A DNA stretch of 5,004 nt from Helicobacteraceae bacterium (GTDB lineage: Bacteria > Campylobacterota > Campylobacteria > Campylobacterales > Sulfurimonadaceae): assembly GCA_027056525.1 (NCBI GenBank), contig JALUKO010000080.1:1-5004 (forward strand), in the 5' to 3' direction. The notes under the pieces were generated by a model, which saw only the letters and a list, made by a program, of their open reading frames with translations, was not told the origin of the DNA and did not search any database. This document shows, in pieces, positions 1 through 5,004 of the stretch. Within the stretch, counting starts at the first letter, position 1; each line of letters begins with the position of its first letter. The translations under genes and the position numbers were made by a program.

Positions 1-742
1 CTATCACTCTAAAAAAGAGTTCATCATAGTAAAGCATTTTTGCGTAATACATAGGAGCTAAAACACTATTTTTACACGACATCTCTGAACATAACTCTTT
101 CATTTTCAGAAGTTCCACACAAATAGCCTCCGGAGCCTCTTGCATCACCTCATCAATTTGTTCTACATACTGTAAATACACAAGCTTTTCCAGCCATTTT
201 ACTTTCAAATTTAAAAATTTTTCTATATTGATGTGGCGAAAATCATTAAGGGTAAGCTCATCAAACATAGCAACGAGTATCTGCGGAATTTTGATGTTTG
301 AGATCTGAACCAAAGGGTTTATCTCAAGTTTTTCAAAAACCTCCATGGCAATATTCATAACAGATGAAAGTTGTTTCTCATCCATATATTCAACACCAAC
401 CTGATATTGCTCTATGGTAGGGTAACGAAATACAGGCTGAATATAAAACCATTTTTTCTGCTTTGTATTGCGTCCAAGTCTTTTTTCTATGATTCTTACA
501 ACATCTATGGTTGAATCTGCACGAAGAGAGAGCATATGGTTCTTTGCATCGTTTATGCGTATGAGTTCCTTATCATCTGCGATACTTAAATGTTGGTGGT
601 AAGAAAAGTTCGGTGTCACTATCTCTTCAAACCCCTTTTCATAGAGTACGTCACTAGCGATCTGTTCGATTTTTCTTTTTACTTTGGCACTTTTACCAAA
701 ATAAAGTTTTGTACCGTTTGGTATTTCGTGTTCAAGTATCAT
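1..742 (-). CDS. hisZ: ATP phosphoribosyltransferase regulatory subunit HisZ, N-terminal 247 residues (runs off window)
   Basis: HisZ is a catalytically inactive paralogue of histidyl-tRNA synthetase. In bacteria with short-form HisG it joins HisG in the cytoplasm and enables its activity and histidine feedback at the first step of histidine biosynthesis. Seen here: a class II synthetase-like core with a motif-1-like segment near residues 36-46 (KGFEEIVTPNF), LRADST at 73-78, a motif-2-like segment FYIQPVFRY at 99-107 ending in Arg106, and YQVGVEYM at 113-120. The reading frame stays open from ATG (742-740) to the window edge; the C-terminal part lies beyond base 1. The start is fixed by the 4-base ATGA overlap with the stop of the aminotransferase upstream, which suggests translational coupling. 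In Campylobacterota I would expect purA next, but that is outside the window. A true HisRS is less likely, because the sequence is divergent from synthetases in motif 1 and around 113-120. Confidence 0.85.
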   Translation of the reverse strand, partial: MILEHEIPNGTKLYFGKSAKVKRKIEQIASDVLYEKGFEEIVTPNFSYHQHLSIADDKELIRINDAKNHMLSLRADSTIDVVRIIEKRLGRNTKQKKWFYIQPVFRYPTIEQYQVGVEYMDEKQLSSVMNIAMEVFEKLEINPLVQISNIKIPQILVAMFDELTLNDFRHINIEKFLNLKVKWLEKLVYLQYVEQIDEVMQEAPEAICVELLKMKELCSEMSCKNSVLAPMYYAKMLYYDELFFRVI

Positions 743-1857
743 GAATTAGTCTTTAAATTGAAAAATATCTCATTAAATATTTTATTTGCGCTACCATCAT
801 ATTTTCTACGACCAATTTCATTTAAAACAAGTTCTACAGAGTTTACAACCCATGCCATCTCATATACAGAGATAAGACCCATCTGGTTAATTCTAAAAAT
901 CTTGCCTTTGAGATGGTCTTGTCCACCGGCAACATTCACCCCGTAGTTTTCTTTAAGCAGTGTTCTTATTTGAGAAGCATCCACATCATCTATGGTTGTC
1001 ATAGAGGGTGCCGGTATTTTTGGATATACATGCAAGCCGATGGTCTCAAGTGCCGCTTTTACAGCTTTTGCACGTCTTGATGTTTCATCGTAAAGTTTTT
1101 CCAATCCACCATCTCTTTCAATGGTTTCAAAAATTTCCAATAAACCGATAACAAGTGTTGTAGCAGCGGTATATGCGGTTGTATTTTGACGTTGTTTTTT
1201 GATCTCACTCGCCAAGTTCAGGTAGTAACCTTTACCTGAACCGATCTTCTCTACAGCTTTATTGGAAAGTCCCAAGATAGAAAGCCCTGGAGGGAGCATC
1301 AGTGCTTTTTGACTTCCTGCGATCAAACAGTCAATATGACCTACATCGATCCTCTCAACACCTACAGCCGTAATACCATCAGCAATGATCATAATATCAG
1401 GATTGATCTTTTTCACCTCTTCAGCCAAAGCCTCAACAGGATGGCGAAGACCACCGGCAGATTCACTGACCTGAACAGCTATAGCATCGATATTGGGGTT
1501 GTTTTTTAGAGTTTCAAGTATATCTTCAACATCGACAGGAGTATCCCACTCATTTTTGATCTCTATACTTCCAAGTCCATTGGCTTGAGCGATTTTTCCA
1601 AAGCGTTCACCAAATTTACCTGAGTTTACATTGAGAAGTGTGTTATGGCACAAGTTGATAACTGCTGCTTCCATAGCACCTGTTCCACTTGAGCTCAGCA
1701 TAACGACTTCATCAGTCTTCAAAAGGTTAAAAAGATGTTTTCTGGTTTTCTCAAAAATTGCTTCAAATTCTGGAGTGCGGTGGTGCATGGTCTCTTGACC
1801 CATTGCATTACGAACATTTTGCGGTACAGGAGTTGGACCAGGAGTAAAAAGTAACAT
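739..1857 (-). CDS. Class V PLP-dependent aminotransferase (serine-pyruvate/alanine-glyoxylate/phosphoserine type)
   Basis: A 372-residue fold-type I cytoplasmic aminotransferase, close to the usual family length. Motifs seen: N-terminal FTPGPTPVP (4-12), phosphate-binding SSSGTGAMEAA (55-65), Asp160 in IIADGITAVG expected to contact the pyridine nitrogen, the Schiff-base lysine Lys184 in GSQKALMLPPGLS, and Arg323 in FRINQMG, the position that binds the substrate carboxylate in this family. The usual ETSTG segment reads SESAGG (131-136), and the usual RIGHMG reads RINQMG. From memory, this resembles the Helicobacter pylori class V enzyme annotated as a putative phosphoserine aminotransferase, so a role in serine biosynthesis is plausible, but serine- or alanine-glyoxylate transamination cannot be excluded. 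ATG at 1857 follows AGGA (1870-1867) by 9 bases. The stop overlaps the hisZ start, so it is the first gene of that operon. Confidence 0.9.
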   Translation of the reverse strand: MLLFTPGPTPVPQNVRNAMGQETMHHRTPEFEAIFEKTRKHLFNLLKTDEVVMLSSSGTGAMEAAVINLCHNTLLNVNSGKFGERFGKIAQANGLGSIEIKNEWDTPVDVEDILETLKNNPNIDAIAVQVSESAGGLRHPVEALAEEVKKINPDIMIIADGITAVGVERIDVGHIDCLIAGSQKALMLPPGLSILGLSNKAVEKIGSGKGYYLNLASEIKKQRQNTTAYTAATTLVIGLLEIFETIERDGGLEKLYDETSRRAKAVKAALETIGLHVYPKIPAPSMTTIDDVDASQIRTLLKENYGVNVAGGQDHLKGKIFRINQMGLISVYEMAWVVNSVELVLNEIGRRKYDGSANKIFNEIFFNLKTNS

Positions 1858-1869
1858 GAAATAGTTTCC

Positions 1870-1899
1870 TACGAGGTTAAAATATTTTAAAACCTCGTA
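1870..1899. promoter_or_regulatory. Inverted repeat over the predicted transcription start of the aminotransferase operon
   Basis: TACGAGGTT (1870-1878) and AACCTCGTA (1891-1899) are perfect 9-base inverted arms around a 12-base AT-only centre. The repeat touches the last base of the -10 box and runs to the AGGA ribosome site on the minus strand. It could be an operator over the start site, or a hairpin at the 5' end of the mRNA that affects stability or access to the ribosome site. A terminator for the receiver gene is less likely, since no T-run follows the stem in the minus direction. Confidence 0.5.
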
Positions 1900-1904
1900 T
1901 TATA
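1899..1904 (-). promoter_or_regulatory. -10 box (TATAAT) for the aminotransferase-hisZ operon
   Basis: A perfect TATAAT reads on the minus strand from 1904 to 1899, in the 73-base gap between the receiver stop and the aminotransferase start. It is preceded by a T-rich stretch (ATTTAAATTTTTTTCGA), which fits Campylobacterota vegetative promoters, where T-rich signals often replace a -35 box. The predicted start, about seven bases downstream, gives a leader of roughly 35 bases with the AGGA ribosome site. The operon therefore need not depend on read-through from the receiver gene. Confidence 0.65.
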
Positions 1905-1930
1905 TCGAAAAAAATTTAAATTTATGTGAA

Positions 1931-2323
1931 CTACTTTGCCATTCTCGCTGTGATCGTATTAAGTGTTTTAAAAATTGCTTCTTCGTTAAAAGGTTTTACC
2001 ATGTATCCGTTGGCACCTTTTTTAATCATTTTAAGCACGCTCGCTTTGGAACCCTCAGTTGTTGCCATAATGATGCGCGTTTTATTCCACTCTTTGTTGG
2101 CACGTACTGCATCTACAACCTCTTCACCGGTCATATTGGGCATATTCCAATCAAGGAGCATAATATCTACTTTTTCTTTTTTCATAATCTCCATAGCTTC
2201 CAAGCCGTCTTCAGCTTCAAAAATATTTAACTCTTTCCATTCAGGTTCTTTAAAATAGCGAGCCATTGTATTTTTCAACACTCTTCTTACAATTTTACTG
2301 TCATCTACAATTAATATGTTCAT
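1931..2323 (-). CDS. Stand-alone CheY-like response regulator receiver
   Basis: A 130-residue single receiver domain with no output domain; it is expected to act in the cytoplasm by phosphorylation-dependent protein binding. Seen: acidic pair Asp7-Asp8 (LIVDDSKIVRR), phospho-acceptor Asp58 in LLDWNMPNMTG, switch Thr88 in MATTEG, aromatic switch Tyr107 in NGYMVKPF, and conserved Lys110 before the cis-proline. All catalytic residues of an active receiver are present. DWNMP is common in CheY-type proteins of this phylum, but no che or flagellar genes are adjacent, so whether it is the motor CheY or an orphan receiver is open. A short insertion-like stretch (EPEWKELN, 26-33) lies before strand beta-2. 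The start at 2323 is supported by AGAGAA at 2333-2328. It is read toward the aminotransferase but is separated by 73 bases holding that gene's own -10 box. The cognate kinase is not in the window. Confidence 0.93.
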   Translation of the reverse strand: MNILIVDDSKIVRRVLKNTMARYFKEPEWKELNIFEAEDGLEAMEIMKKEKVDIMLLDWNMPNMTGEEVVDAVRANKEWNKTRIIMATTEGSKASVLKMIKKGANGYMVKPFNEEAIFKTLNTITARMAK

Positions 2324-2335
2324 ACGCTTCTCTTT

Positions 2336-2371
2336 TTATGATAAAATTTCATTGTCAAAATTTTATCATAA
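2336..2371. promoter_or_regulatory. 14-bp perfect inverted repeat in the divergent receiver/uppP intergenic region
   Basis: TTATGATAAAATTT (2336-2349) and AAATTTTATCATAA (2358-2371) are perfect inverted arms of 14 bases with an 8-base centre (CATTGTCA). The genes on either side diverge, so a terminator has no obvious purpose here. -10-like hexamers fall inside the arms on both strands (TATGAT, minus, 2370-2365; TATCAT, plus, 2364-2369). The repeat may therefore be an operator covering divergent promoters, or a leader hairpin two bases upstream of the receiver's ribosome site. The arms are AT-rich, so some chance contribution is possible. Confidence 0.45.
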
Positions 2372-2432
2372 TAAATTAAATCTATCTTTAGAATTGTCTT
2401 TAAATTATTACGATTCAATATTACTATACAAA

Positions 2433-2436
2433 AAGG
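2433..2436 (+). promoter_or_regulatory. Ribosome binding site that fixes the uppP start
   Basis: AAGG lies 8 bases before ATG 2445. It decides between this start and an in-frame ATG at 2316. The longer reading would overlap the receiver gene's 5' end, lacks a comparable ribosome site, and would add 43 residues ahead of the normal family N-terminus. Confidence 0.75.
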
Positions 2437-2444
2437 TTTCACAT

Positions 2445-3215
2445 ATGACAATTTTTGATTCTATCATCCTTGGGGTTATCGAAGGATTCACAGAATTTTT
2501 ACCCATCTCCTCCACCGGGCACCTTATCGTAGCAAGTGAACTTTTAGGAATCGATCAGACAAATGTCACAAAAGCTTTTGAAGTTATCATCCAGTTTGCC
2601 GCTATTTTAGCTGTTGTGTTTAACTATAAAGATAAATTTAGCCTACAAAAAATAGATCTGTGGGTCAAAGTATTTTTAGCATTTCTTCCCATAGGAACTA
2701 TCGGTTACATCTTTTCACATCAGATCAAAGAACTCTTTAGCGTAGAGATTGTTGCTGTTATGTTTATCGTAGGTGGTGTGATTTTTTTAATCGTTGAGAA
2801 ATTTTTTATAAAAGATGAATCACAACTCATTAATGATGTTGAAAAAGTCACATTTAAACAGTCTCTTGTTATTGGATTTGCTCAGGTTTTTGCACTCATT
2901 CCGGGAACAAGTAGAGCAGGTTCGACCATTATCGGTGCTCTTTTGGTAGGTCTTAGCAGAAAAGCAAGTGCCGAGTTCAGTTTTTTACTTGCCATGCCTG
3001 TGATGAGTGCAGTAACCGCATATGACCTGCTCAAGCATTATCACGAGTTCAATGACGCACATCTTGTAACCTTGCTTGTTGGGTTCATTGTTTCATTTCT
3101 TGTTGCTTATCTCACCATAAAACTCTTTATGGCTTTTTTAGAAAAGTTTACATTTGTCGCTTTTGGGGTTTACAGAATTATATTTGGTGTTATTCTTCTC
3201 TTACTCATCAATTAG
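2445..3215 (+). CDS. uppP: Undecaprenyl-diphosphatase (UppP/BacA family)
   Basis: An integral inner-membrane enzyme that dephosphorylates undecaprenyl pyrophosphate to the monophosphate lipid carrier, which is reused for peptidoglycan and other surface polymers. Its overproduction gives bacitracin resistance in other bacteria. The product is 256 residues, within the family range. Seen: the signature E-x3-E (Glu13, Glu17) in VIEGFTEFLPISSTGH with His26, and the second motif PGTSRAGST (153-161) with Arg157, followed by AEFSFLLAMP (176-185). These are the residues that form the catalytic site in the E. coli enzyme. About seven or eight hydrophobic segments are visible (roughly 1-20, 43-60, 74-91, 100-119, 141-170, 178-194, 206-227, 236-255). 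The start at ATG 2445 places the first motif at the family's normal N-terminal position. The gene appears monocistronic: it diverges from the receiver gene, and a separate sigma-54 promoter begins 4 bases after its stop. Its own -10 box is not clear. Confidence 0.95.
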   Translation: MTIFDSIILGVIEGFTEFLPISSTGHLIVASELLGIDQTNVTKAFEVIIQFAAILAVVFNYKDKFSLQKIDLWVKVFLAFLPIGTIGYIFSHQIKELFSVEIVAVMFIVGGVIFLIVEKFFIKDESQLINDVEKVTFKQSLVIGFAQVFALIPGTSRAGSTIIGALLVGLSRKASAEFSFLLAMPVMSAVTAYDLLKHYHEFNDAHLVTLLVGFIVSFLVAYLTIKLFMAFLEKFTFVAFGVYRIIFGVILLLLIN

Positions 3216-3218
3216 ATC

Positions 3219-3234
3219 TGGCATTATAGTTGCT
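3219..3234 (+). promoter_or_regulatory. Sigma-54 (RpoN) promoter
   Basis: TGGCAT at 3219-3224 and TTGCT at 3230-3234 give GG (3220-3221), ten bases, then GC (3232-3233), the exact -24/-12 spacing of a sigma-54 promoter (consensus TGGCAC-N5-TTGCW). The only departure in the core is T for C at the sixth base. The expected start, about 12 bases after the GC near 3245, leaves a leader of about 17 bases with an AAGGAG ribosome site before ATG 3262. In Campylobacterota, RpoN with the FlgR activator mainly drives flagellar hook/basal-body genes. I see no activator site, since only the uppP coding region lies upstream. Confidence 0.7.
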
Positions 3235-3261
3235 TATACTTCTTAAAGACAAGGAGATATT

Positions 3262-3354
3262 ATGCAAATAGTTTATCTATGCAACATAAAACTTAATATA
3301 CTTCTCAATAAACTGGAATCTTCACTGTACAAGCTTAGTAAAAAAGTTTTATAG
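3262..3354 (+). CDS. Small ORF, 30 residues, with its own sigma-54 promoter and strong RBS (unknown function)
   Basis: I do not recognise this peptide. It reads from ATG 3262 to TAG 3352-3354. The case for translation is AAGGAG at 3251-3256, five bases before the ATG and the strongest ribosome site in the window, with a sigma-54 promoter at the right distance upstream. The peptide has no signal sequence. Residues 1-9 (MQIVYLCNI) are hydrophobic with one cysteine. From residue 11 the hydrophobic positions L11, L15, L18, L22, L25 and V29 alternate by 4 and 3, the a/d pattern of a short amphipathic helix or coiled coil. It is basic (five lysines, one glutamate). The last six bases overlap the 3' end of rdgB on the other strand. 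It could be a small flagellum-linked protein, or the transcript could act mainly as an RNA antisense to rdgB. No clear terminator follows. Confidence 0.5.
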   Translation: MQIVYLCNIKLNILLNKLESSLYKLSKKVL

Positions 3355-3936
3355 AGTTTGTAAAATCACCTTTGCCAAACTGAGAGCTTTTGAGCGATGG
3401 GAGAGTCTTTTTTTTGTTTCATCATCAAGTTCACCAAGAGTTTTCTCATAACCCAAGGGGATGAACATAGGATCATATCCAAAACCACCCTCTCCTCTTG
3501 CCTCACTAAGCGCATCTCCATACATCCAGCCATGGACACTGTACTCACCCTTTTTGGTAACAATTGCTATGGCAGCGGTATAATGAGCATGTGAGCTTTT
3601 GAGCCCTTTTGCTTTGATAGCGTCTATAAGTTTATATAGATTATCTTTGTCAGTGGCATCAGCCCCGGCATACCTTGCGCTGTATATGCCAGGTTCGCCA
3701 CCAAGAGCATCAACGCTAATGCCACTATCATCAGCAATAACAATAACATCTTCATCGTTGAGTGCCTTAAAGACCGCTCGCGCTTTAATAAGTGCATTTT
3801 CTTTAAATGTATCTGCATCTTCGATAATCTCAAACTCATCGATCAATTCACTGTAAGGCAGCACTTCATAATCACTATAAAGGGACTTGATCTCTCTGAC
3901 TTTACCTTTGTTTGAGGTTGCAAGAACTAATTTCAA
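3349..3936 (-). CDS. rdgB: Non-canonical purine NTP pyrophosphatase (RdgB/HAM1 family)
   Basis: A cytoplasmic enzyme that hydrolyses ITP, dITP and XTP to monophosphates plus pyrophosphate, keeping deaminated purines out of DNA and RNA. The 195 residues match the family length. Seen: substrate-binding ATSNKGKVREI at 6-16, catalytic and metal-site Asp69-Asp70 in IADDSGISVDALGG, EPGIYSARYAG at 81-91, base-recognition GFGYDPMF at 151-158, and SHRSKAL at 179-185. All family motifs are present, so it should be active. The start codon is TTG, with AAGGA (3949-3945) eight bases before it. No ATG upstream is usable, and the SNKGK motif begins at residue 8, so a later start would destroy the active site. 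The gene faces the small ORF tail to tail with a 6-base overlap and diverges from the MFS gene. Confidence 0.96.
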   Translation of the reverse strand: MKLVLATSNKGKVREIKSLYSDYEVLPYSELIDEFEIIEDADTFKENALIKARAVFKALNDEDVIVIADDSGISVDALGGEPGIYSARYAGADATDKDNLYKLIDAIKAKGLKSSHAHYTAAIAIVTKKGEYSVHGWMYGDALSEARGEGGFGYDPMFIPLGYEKTLGELDDETKKRLSHRSKALSLAKVILQTL

Positions 3937-3944
3937 AATATTTT

Positions 3945-3949
3945 TCCTT
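3945..3949 (-). promoter_or_regulatory. rdgB: Ribosome binding site supporting the TTG start of rdgB
   Basis: AAGGA on the minus strand, eight bases before TTG (3936-3934). It is the evidence for a non-ATG start, since the conserved N-terminal motif leaves no room for a later one. Confidence 0.8.
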
Positions 3950-3981
3950 ATTTTTATCTTTAAACAATAACTTTTGTGATT

Positions 3982-4009
3982 TGCAAAGTTTGTGTAAACA
4001 AATTTTGCA
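3982..4009. promoter_or_regulatory. Imperfect 12-bp palindrome overlapping the -35 region of the MFS promoter
   Basis: TGCAAAGTTTGT (3982-3993) and ACAAATTTTGCA (3998-4009) are inverted arms with a single mismatch around a 4-base centre (GTAA). The repeat ends one base before the TATAAT at 4011, so it occupies the -35/spacer region. It lies between divergent genes, where no terminator is expected, and is a candidate repressor or activator site for the transporter and perhaps rdgB. Confidence 0.5.
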
Positions 4010-4010
4010 C

Positions 4011-4016
4011 TATAAT
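4011..4016 (+). promoter_or_regulatory. -10 box (TATAAT) of the MFS transporter gene
   Basis: A perfect TATAAT lies 32 bases before ATG 4049. A start near 4023 gives a leader of about 26 bases containing AAGG (4039-4042). There is no good -35 at 17 bases; the nearest is the weak TTTGTG at 3989-3994, inside the palindrome. Confidence 0.7.
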
Positions 4017-4048
4017 TTCGACATTATATAATAAAAATAAGGCATTAT

Positions 4049-5004
4049 ATGTTCAAAAAAGTATTACCCCTCTCCGCGATACTCTCTCTTAGGTTTTTAG
4101 GTCTCTTTTTAGTTTTACCTGTTCTCTCTGTTTATGCGCTTGGTCTTGAGGGTGCAACCCCATTACTAGTCGGTGTCATTGTTGGTGGATATGCGCTGAC
4201 TCAAGCCATTTTTCAAGTTCCCTTTGGAACAATGAGCGACAAGGTTGGAAGAAAGCCGACACTGCTCTTTGGTTTAATTATCTTTTTAATAGGTTCTGTA
4301 ATCTGTGCCTATTCAACAGATATTTATACCCTTATGTTAGGAAGATTTCTTCAAGGTGCCGGTGCTATCGGTTCTGTTATTACCGCAATGATCTCTGATT
4401 TAGTTGATGAAGAGGTTCGTGGCAAGGCTATGGCTATCATGGGTGCATCTATTGCTATCAGTTTTGCTTTGGCGATGGGTCTTGGTCCGGTTATTGGTGC
4501 AGCATACGGTGTTGACACGCTCTTTATCATTACTGCCGCTTTAGCGATTCTTGCAATGATTTTACTTTTTACAAAAGTACCGACACCACCACGCATCAAG
4601 CATATCTACCACAAGACTTCCAAAACTTCCGATATATTAAAAGATCCGAATCTTTTAAATATGATCATTATTAATGCTATGCAAAAAGGTCTTATGACTG
4701 TTGCCTTTGTACTGATCCCAATCATCCTGACAAATACTGAGTATGGTTTTGGGTGGGAGACTTCTGAACTCTACAAGGCCTACTTACCTGCAATGCTGCT
4801 TGGTCTTGTAGCCATGGGTCCGGCAGCTGTTTTTGGTGAAAAGAAAAATAAGCCAAAAGAGATATTTTTAGCTTCCATAGTACTGTTTATAGGTTCTTTT
4901 TTAATCATGGGACTTACAGCTTCTAGTACTGTGTTTGTCGTTGGTGTTGTTATGTTCTTTATCGCTTTTAACATGATGGAACCACTTGTTCAGTCTATGA
5001 TCAG
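4049..5004 (+). CDS. MFS transporter, YajR-like drug:H+ antiporter type (N-terminal 318 residues, runs off window)
   Basis: An inner-membrane secondary transporter, probably a proton-coupled exporter; the substrate cannot be read from the sequence. Seen: the MFS motif A GTMSDKVGRKP at 60-70 between helices 2 and 3 (Asp63, Arg68), a motif-B-like LGRFLQGAGAIGS at 97-109 with Arg99, and a motif-C-like glycine-rich segment GASIAISFALAMGLGPVIG at 132-150, typical of 12-helix antiporters. The N-terminal half, including LRFLGLFLVLPVLSVYALGL and YALTQAIFQVPFG, closely recalls E. coli YajR. Ten helices fit in the visible part, with the cytoplasmic loop between helices 6 and 7 at about 176-203. The C-terminus is beyond the window, so whether it carries the extra C-terminal domain of YajR is unknown. 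ATG 4049 follows AAGG (4039-4042) by six bases, under a TATAAT promoter with a palindrome at its -35 region. Confidence 0.92.
   Translation, partial: MFKKVLPLSAILSLRFLGLFLVLPVLSVYALGLEGATPLLVGVIVGGYALTQAIFQVPFGTMSDKVGRKPTLLFGLIIFLIGSVICAYSTDIYTLMLGRFLQGAGAIGSVITAMISDLVDEEVRGKAMAIMGASIAISFALAMGLGPVIGAAYGVDTLFIITAALAILAMILLFTKVPTPPRIKHIYHKTSKTSDILKDPNLLNMIIINAMQKGLMTVAFVLIPIILTNTEYGFGWETSELYKAYLPAMLLGLVAMGPAAVFGEKKNKPKEIFLASIVLFIGSFLIMGLTASSTVFVVGVVMFFIAFNMMEPLVQSMI

Noticed and set aside
6..20. Small hairpin ACTCT/AGAGT with a 5-base loop resembling a terminator
   Set aside because: It lies inside the hisZ coding frame, which stays open through it; the stem is only 5 bp.
590..946. Plus-strand open frame of 118 codons opposite the hisZ/aminotransferase junction
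   Set aside because: It lies antisense to two conserved genes and has the composition expected of reverse-complement AT-rich coding sequence.
1926..2258. Plus-strand open frame of 110 codons opposite the receiver gene
   Set aside because: It is a shadow of the well-supported receiver coding frame, with no own ribosome site or recognisable motif.
2353..2358. Perfect TTGACA (-35) on the minus strand upstream of the receiver gene
   Set aside because: At 16-18 bases downstream there is only an A-rich sequence and the ribosome site, so no -10 box or leader fits before ATG 2323.
2316..2444. In-frame N-terminal extension of uppP by 43 residues
   Set aside because: It overlaps the receiver gene's 5' end and the inverted repeat, has no good ribosome site, and the UppP family begins at the MTIFDSIILG-like segment at 2445.
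3300..3375. Bidirectional terminator between the small ORF and rdgB
   Set aside because: I searched for a GC-rich stem with a T-run on either strand and found none; only short AT-rich complementarity is present.
3599..3856. Open frames on both strands inside rdgB
   Set aside because: rdgB carries all family motifs across this stretch; the alternatives are frame shadows.
4351..4974. Minus-strand open frames opposite the MFS transporter
   Set aside because: They are shadows of the transporter frame, which shows clear MFS motifs and helix periodicity.

Overview
The window looks like chromosomal DNA of a Campylobacterota (epsilonproteobacterial) species, probably a free-living Sulfurimonas/Sulfurovum/Arcobacter-type organism. 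This rests on the AT-rich composition, the compact gene layout, the epsilon-type HisZ and class V aminotransferase sequences, and a sigma-54 promoter of the kind these bacteria use for flagellar genes. The species assignment is an inference; no rRNA or other marker is present.

Layout. Positions 1-2323 are read on the minus strand: a stand-alone CheY-type receiver (2323 to 1931), a class V PLP aminotransferase (1857 to 739), and the N-terminal 247 residues of HisZ (742 to 1, running off the window). The aminotransferase stop and the HisZ start share an ATGA overlap, so these two form an operon, driven by a TATAAT -10 box at 1904-1899. Divergent from the receiver, uppP (undecaprenyl-diphosphatase) runs on the plus strand from 2445 to 3215. 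A 133-bp gap follows and contains a near-consensus sigma-54 promoter, a strong AAGGAG ribosome site and a 30-codon small ORF (3262-3354). This ORF collides tail to tail with rdgB (ITP/XTP pyrophosphatase, minus strand 3936 to 3349, TTG start). Divergent from rdgB, a YajR-like MFS transporter starts at 4049 and leaves the window.

How the genes work together. Most are housekeeping genes: amino-acid metabolism and histidine biosynthesis control (aminotransferase, HisZ), lipid-carrier recycling for the cell wall (UppP), nucleotide-pool cleaning (RdgB), drug or metabolite efflux (MFS) and a signalling receiver. There is no mobile element, CRISPR array, tRNA or rRNA, and I see no large novel system. 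The least explained signal is the sigma-54-driven mini-gene between uppP and rdgB. The next are three different long inverted repeats: one overlapping the start-site region of the aminotransferase promoter, one in the divergent receiver/uppP gap, and one just upstream of the MFS -10 box. No stretch longer than 300 bases lacks a gene.
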